Source of the DNA: Chloromonas sp. AAM2
Taxonomy: Eukaryota; Chlorophyta; Chlorophyceae; Chlamydomonadales; Chlamydomonadaceae
Direction: 5' to 3'
Assembly: GCA_004335635.1 (NCBI GenBank)
Contig: QAXH01001833.1
Location: forward strand, 1-11,899
Length of the DNA: 11,899 nt
Shown here: in pieces, positions 7,401-11,899 of the stretch
Layout of the letters: each line of letters opens with the position of its first letter
How positions within the stretch are numbered: the first letter of the stretch is position 1
Translations under genes and position numbers: made by a program
Notes under the pieces: model-generated
Seen by the model: only the letters and a program-made list of their open reading frames with translations
What the model was told of the DNA's origin: nothing
The model's database searches: none

Positions 7401-8904
7401 ATGCTGGATCCTCTCCGACAACGTTTGTCGAGAAATGGCAACAATGGGCGAGAACTGCAATCTATGGTAGGCCAAGGGCGGCTGGACAATCATTGGGCGG
7501 GCTAGGGGGCGGAAAGGGGGGGTGGGCCTTACCAGGGGGGAACCGGCGCGTCATCACTGCCAATACGCCGCCAAAATTGCTCATTGGCCCTGTCGCGTGT
7601 GCTGCAAAGGCGCGCATCCATTGGTGCGGCCATCTCTGTGCTGACCTCAGCGTGACATGTCAGTATGAAATCCCGCAAGAGACACGTCAGTGGCTGCCAT
7701 GCACGCATCCATGCGCCCTGCAGCCGCTGACTTCCTATGTACGTGAGGGCGATCTTTTTCCGCGGGTTACTACACGTTCATGGCGAAGTTCATAAACATA
7801 ACACCGTCTCCGCTGGGTTACAACTCCCCCGTGAACACCGCAAAACACAAAGGCCCTCAACAGTGAGATCTGGCCAGTCTATAACGATGCTTGTCGGTTC
7901 CAATCGCAGGCCATTGGCAGCTTTCAGAACCGGCTGGACGAGAAGGACGCCACAGACAATGCCACGTGCGTCGAGGCAGGCGACTGCCCGGCATCCTGCG
8001 TGCTCGCATGGCAGAGCATGGCCAAGGGCGTGCGAGACGCCTTGGAGGCATTGCATTCGGCTTTAGGCATACCCGCCGTGTGGGGCCCACAGCACCGTGT
8101 GTTGCAGCCATGGCGTGGTCTCGGGGAGCTGGCAGTACAGGGTGGAGTGCAGGCTCTTATAGATGAAGTTGACAGTCTGCCTGGTAAGTTGGGAAGCACC
8201 GTAAGGGCAAGTACATGAGGAGCCCAGCAAGCACAGTGACAGCGTGACAGCAGGAGAAGGCCTAGCCGCTTGAGCCAGGATAACCTACTTGTCCTGTAGC
8301 AGCTTAGCTATACAGGGATGAACCACTTGAGCCTGGAATGCCCACTTGTGTGAAGTCCTGCTCACCTCACAGTCTCAAGCCACTGTGTTATCTGTTACCT
8401 GCAGATGATGTGCGCCAGCGGTTCACCGAGTCTCTGCTGCCCCACAAAGCCAGAATCGCCTTGCTAACTGACACTGGCAACCGAGTGGGCATTGCTGAAA
8501 CCAAGGGCGCCAGACACCTAGTGGCCACAGCACTGGACACACAGGTGCGCCATCTCGTGGTGTGTGGGTGACGCCAATAGAAAAGAACAAACAGGAAGGA
8601 CAGTGCATCAACAGATGAGCCACAGAGCCACTGCACAATCAAATGAACCAGTCTCATAGGGTCACAACATGGAGGGCACAGAACCCTCACATGGACCAGG
8701 ACCCTCACATAGAGGGCACATGAACCAGGGCAGTGTTTGGCGCATGGGAGATGTCAATGCCCATGGCAGCCATGGCAGCCAGAGGATACATGCCAGGTCA
8801 ACAGCGCAGGCGCATGCATAGGCAAGCAGGACAGGCTGTGCAGGTGTGCAACATATGCATTCTCGTGTTCTGGTCAAAGTTGTTGTTGATGTTGTTGTTG
8901 TTGT

Positions 8905-8950
<46 letters not shown>

Positions 8951-9558
8951 CATGGCCTTCAGTCCGGGGAGGACTGCTCAGCGGGGGCAAGGGGGATTGC
9001 CGGTAACCTACTGGTCACTACTGCACCCTTTTCAACAACAGCAAAGTCAACTTGAACAATTTCTGGTCAAAGTGCTGGGCATATCTAGTAGCTTGCTTCA
9101 TGAATCCAGCTAATCCAACTGTCTTGCCTCAACTTGCTTTGCTCCTGTGTTGTTCAATGCAGGAAACAGAGACCTTCGTAGTTTGTCTGACGGGCAACGG
9201 CAAAGTCGGTTTGCGCTCCATAACCACCCCGGGATTGTGGCTAACCGCCCGCCCATGTGATGCCGATGACAACCTGGCAACAAGCACAGCGTTGAATTCC
9301 CCCGAATGGAAGCTGTTCTCAGTCTACCCTCTGGGCGGGGATCGCATCGCTTTGAGGGGCCACCATGGCCTGTTCGTAAGTGCGGAGAACGGAGGTGGGG
9401 GCGCAGTGTGTTGTGAGGGGGAAGGCATTGGGGCAGATGAGGTTTTGCAGGTGCAACTAGTGGCTGAAGCTCCGTCAGTTACCAAGCACGTGGATGCTCA
9501 CATGCTGTGGTGTGACAGAGTGAGGCTGGGTGCACATGTGCATGATCTACACTGCTGA
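7401..9558 (+). CDS. Fascin-like beta-trefoil protein with unknown N-terminal region (4 exons)
   Basis: Exons 7401-7466, 7910-8183, 8405-8544 and 9163-9558 encode 291 residues. ATG 7401 is the first after an in-frame TAG at 7389. Exons 1 and 2 join in phase 0 (GTAGGC donor, ATCGCAG acceptor); exon 1 is the least certain. Residues 23-114 are probably helical, with six Cys or acidic-rich positions early (ATCVEAGDCPASC) and a helix around AKGVRDALEALHSALG; I know no family for this part. Residues 130-260 show three beta-trefoil repeats: RIALLTDTGNRVGIAE, KVGLRSITTPGLWLTAR and RIALRGHHGLFVSAENGGGG, separated by TETFVV and EWKLFSVYPLGG. This is the xVALRTxxGKYLSAE...ETF pattern of fascin and related actin-crosslinking domains. 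Only one trefoil is present, against four in animal fascin, so actin bundling should not be assumed. Residues 261-291 form a tail of unknown role. No signal peptide or membrane segment is seen, so it is probably cytosolic. Confidence 0.72.
8880..8949. repeat. (GTT)n microsatellite in the third intron of the beta-trefoil gene
   Basis: About 23 GTT units, interrupted once by GAT and once by an extra T. It lies inside the 618-bp intron 8545-9162 and causes spurious poly-Val and poly-Cys frames. The same intron has short imperfect repeats of ACCCTCACAT and GAGGGCACA at 8660-8730. Confidence 0.95.
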
Positions 9559-9682
9559 ATTTCTGACACGACAGTCGAATAAGGTGCACTCACATGCACG
9601 TTCACTAATGGGGCAGTGGACAAAGAGGAAGTCAGTGTCCCGCCCTTTCCCTGCTGAGCAGTCCTCTCTGGGCTGCAGGGCG

Positions 9683-9687
9683 TGTAA
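9683..9687 (+). terminator. Candidate TGTAA polyadenylation signal for the beta-trefoil gene
   Basis: TGTAA lies 125 bases after the stop codon at 9556-9558, a typical spacing. It supports ending the gene at 9558 rather than splicing onward from GTGAGG at about 9520. Confidence 0.5.
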
Positions 9688-11304
9688 ACAAGAACAAAAA
9701 ACTATGGCTTTTGATCAAGTATTCATGTTGTGGCGGACCCGGAAGGCTTGGCGTGTCGATCACGGATTATCGGATGGATGGTTCGTCAATGTGATCACGG
9801 GACCTGTTCGTGACGTTGTTCAATCAGTCTGAACAAATGGTGCACGGCAATCGCTCACACTGCTGCAGTTGCCGCACCATTTTATACGTCGAGATTTTGA
9901 CGGTTATGTTGGGGGCCTTACAGATGCATTTCGCCCAATCCACTGGCTGTGCTCCCATGTCGATTCCAATTCCACTCCCATCCCAGTTCCTATCTTGGAT
10001 GTCCACAGTGTTTGAGCGTGTACTGTAGTGACACTGAGCGATTTTGCTCATGTCTTCAGAAATTGCCCTCTCAGAACCAGCCAAGTGACCCATTCTGACC
10101 CGTACTGCCTAATCACTCAGTGCAACATCTGGGCATTCCGTAGCATTTCTGCGCAGCATTTGATACTGAATGAGTTAGATGTGCCTCTTCTCTGTGTGCT
10201 CTTTGGCCTCTCCGTGTTCTTCTCTTTCTAGGGGCTTAGGTTGCCCGTGTGCACTTCTATGGCAAAAATAGCAATGGAGTCATGGCAGGGCCAAGGGCAG
10301 CGAGTGGAAGGCCAGAGTCACAGCAGGCCTGAGCTTAACTGACTGAATCATGCCGGTTTTGAATCTGACCAATTGACGTAGAGGTATTGAATTTGCATAC
10401 TGATGCATTGATTGCCCACCAAAAAATTCTGGTGCGGCAGCAAGCTGGCCTTCTTTCTGATGGCACGCTCATGTTGAGTGATTGCGCAATCATGAGCATG
10501 TACAGATATCTTTCAATCTCCCACCCATGCCAACCATTGAGAGTGTGCGCTTGTGATTGACATGAATGACTTGCATGGATGGCTTGACCAGGGAAGGACG
10601 AGCCACTAGTGTCGTGTCCCGGACCTGAAGAGTTGGTACTGACTGACTGTTGAGTGTGCTGACGGTTTTTACAGAAACGTGTGTATGGTACTCTGCTGAG
10701 GACTGTCGACTCTGGAATACAGTTGTGAGGGGTGACCGCATTCGCAGGCTGATCCATCGGTTTGGTCTGAGATGGAATTCGAACATAGTGTAGTTGGTGT
10801 TCATATAAGAGCTCTTACGTGATTTTAAGCAATCACTTGTATACAGTGTGCTCTCTTTGTGTGGACCTATGTAGTTTACATAATGGACTAGTCTATTGCC
10901 AGGGACAACTGAACGTGTCAATTGTGCTGTGCAGAAACCGCCATTGCTTTTGCAATGCATCCCCCTCCTGCCTTGGTGCAGAACTTAGACTCATTATCGG
11001 GGGTTTAGTCAACACTTCAGATGTTCTCAGAGCTATTTCAATGGCATTCATGAGATTTATCATGCCTGTGCTCCTGCGATGCAAGGCAATGATTGATATG
11101 ACAGACCCAAGGCACAGCGGGCCTGGGGAAATGGCAACAGCTTTCCAGCTGAGCAGCAATGGATTTCACGGCTGTGAAACTGTATGCTAAAGACACAATC
11201 TGAGCGTGTTTGTCGTGATTAACGTGTACCAGACTGCAGTCGAGTCTAGCATCTCATTAACTTATGGTCCACTACCACATCCAGTCCTCGTCACGGTCCA
11301 CGAT

Positions 11305-11324
11305 CCTTGACAGCCCTGTCAAGG
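11305..11324. repeat. Perfect 9-bp hairpin with 2-base loop
   Basis: CCTTGACAG (11305-11313) and CTGTCAAGG (11316-11324) are exact reverse complements. The loop of CC is short, so as DNA this is a near-palindrome. No gene context explains it. Confidence 0.85.
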
Positions 11325-11515
11325 TCGGTTGTTGATTTACTGCATGCCATTTCTGGCGTTTGCTACCTGTTATTCAAGGCCATGTTGCCGACATTCGCGT
11401 GCTTTTTCTGTTGTGTCATGGGGTCTAACTTAAAGAAACCAGTGACACGTTGTGAACAGTTGCACAAACAGTTGCTGTTGGTGCGCTGCTGTTAACACCA
11501 ATGGTTGAACCTGTA

Positions 11516-11545
11516 ATTTCTGTCCTGAGCATTTCTGTCCTGAGC
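11516..11545. repeat. 15-bp tandem duplication
   Basis: ATTTCTGTCCTGAGC is repeated exactly twice, at 11516-11530 and 11531-11545. It follows a TGTAA at 11512-11516. Confidence 0.95.
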
Positions 11546-11693
11546 ACCTGACCTTGGTGCCTCCAGAAAGCAGCTGCTTTCATGAGGAACAGTCTTCGTC
11601 GGCAGTGAATGGGAAAGCTTATCACAGCCGCCATCTAGTGTGCAGTGCTTAGGCAGACTGAGGGTAGAGTTTTCCTTTTTGAAGTCACTGGGA

Positions 11694-11867
11694 ACATATG
11701 TAACCAGTGTGGGGAAGGCCTGTGAAGGTTTGTGGGGTGGATGGAGATTGCCGGCCTGTCCATGATCCATGTCGATGTTATCGTCACCAAGGACGAGATT
11801 GCAGCCGTTGATTTCACACATCAATGAGTACATATGTAACCAGTGTGGGGAAGGCCTGTGAAGGTTT
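11694..11867. repeat. 38-bp exact direct repeat pair
   Basis: Bases 11694-11731 and 11830-11867 are identical over 38 bp, starting ACATATGTAACCAGTGTGGG and ending GTGAAGGTTT. The copies start 136 bp apart. Each contains TGTAA. The unique sequence between them includes a short plus-strand frame that ends at 11827, three bases before the second copy. Another copy could lie beyond the window edge. Confidence 0.95.
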
Positions 11868-11899
11868 ACCCTTCTAGCCTTAACTGGTTATATACATCT

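Larger units (their letters stand above)
9559..11899. other. Right-hand region with no convincing gene
   Basis: After the 3' UTR of the beta-trefoil gene, base composition becomes more even and the open frames on both strands are of random-looking composition. The longest, on the minus strand at 10960-10490 (156 residues) and 10757-10335 (140 residues), overlap each other in different frames and show no motif. Short repeats and hairpins at 10806, 11305, 11516 and 11694 are listed separately or in the findings. A gene with very short exons could be hidden here. Confidence 0.5.

Noticed and set aside
8733..9113. Poly-Val and poly-Cys open frames
   Set aside because: Translations of the GTT microsatellite in the third intron of the beta-trefoil gene.
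9052..9162. Upstream extension of the last beta-trefoil exon frame, starting at ATG 9052
   Set aside because: The frame is open, but TTCAATGCAG at 9153-9162 is a good acceptor and the trefoil pattern continues only with the exon at 8405-8544.
10335..10757. Minus-strand open frame of 140 residues
   Set aside because: Overlaps the previous frame and shows no recognisable domain or coding-like composition.
10806..10817. 12-bp palindrome TAAGAGCTCTTA
   Set aside because: Short and isolated; expected by chance in a sequence of this size often enough not to be called.
10490..10960. Minus-strand open frame of 156 residues
   Set aside because: Random-looking composition, no motif, and overlapped by another long frame at 10335-10757; no splice or polyadenylation context.
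11635..11833. Minus-strand LGDDNID resembling the GDFN motif of LINE endonucleases
   Set aside because: Only a few residues agree, the key Phe is absent and no other endonuclease or reverse transcriptase motif is present.

Overview
The window looks like nuclear DNA of a green alga (Chlorophyta, probably a core chlorophyte). Its protein-coding genes are cut by short introns with GTGAGT-, GTGCG- or GTAAGT-type donors and TGCAG/CGCAG acceptors. TGTAA pentamers, the usual polyadenylation signal of these algae, lie downstream of several stop codons. Introns and intergenic DNA carry minisatellites and trinucleotide runs. I see no operons, ribosome binding sites, tRNA, rRNA or CRISPR. The species cannot be named from the sequence.

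Layout, left to right. Positions 1-426 are the end of an intron that begins with a 44-bp minisatellite. Positions 427-1406 (+) hold the last three exons of VPS36, an ESCRT-II subunit; its 5' part lies outside the window. A tail-to-tail spacer separates it from prefoldin subunit 1 on the minus strand (coding exons between 3536 and 2804, with a short unresolved C-terminal end). A 400-bp head-to-head spacer follows. Next is a four-exon gene (3937-5005, +) for a 128-residue presumed mitochondrial membrane protein that resembles the NDUFB2 subunit of respiratory complex I. Positions 5006-7400 are gene-poor. They hold a fold-back segment rich in CCAACC, two perfect hairpins, a decayed minus-strand coding fragment disrupted at a 14-bp tandem duplication, and the second copy of a roughly 69-bp dispersed repeat. 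A four-exon gene (7401-9558, +) encodes a 291-residue protein with a novel-looking N-terminal region and a C-terminal fascin-like beta-trefoil. From 9559 to the right edge I find no convincing gene, only short repeats and hairpins.

The genes are unrelated housekeeping functions (endosomal sorting, cytosolic chaperoning of actin and tubulin, respiration) plus one unnamed beta-trefoil protein. Nothing suggests a dedicated gene cluster. The least familiar items are the beta-trefoil protein, the dispersed repeat pair whose differences are all transitions, and the disrupted coding fragment near 6.2-6.6 kb. Exon joins were deduced by eye from reading frame, splice dinucleotides and family resemblance; no alignment or transcript evidence was available.
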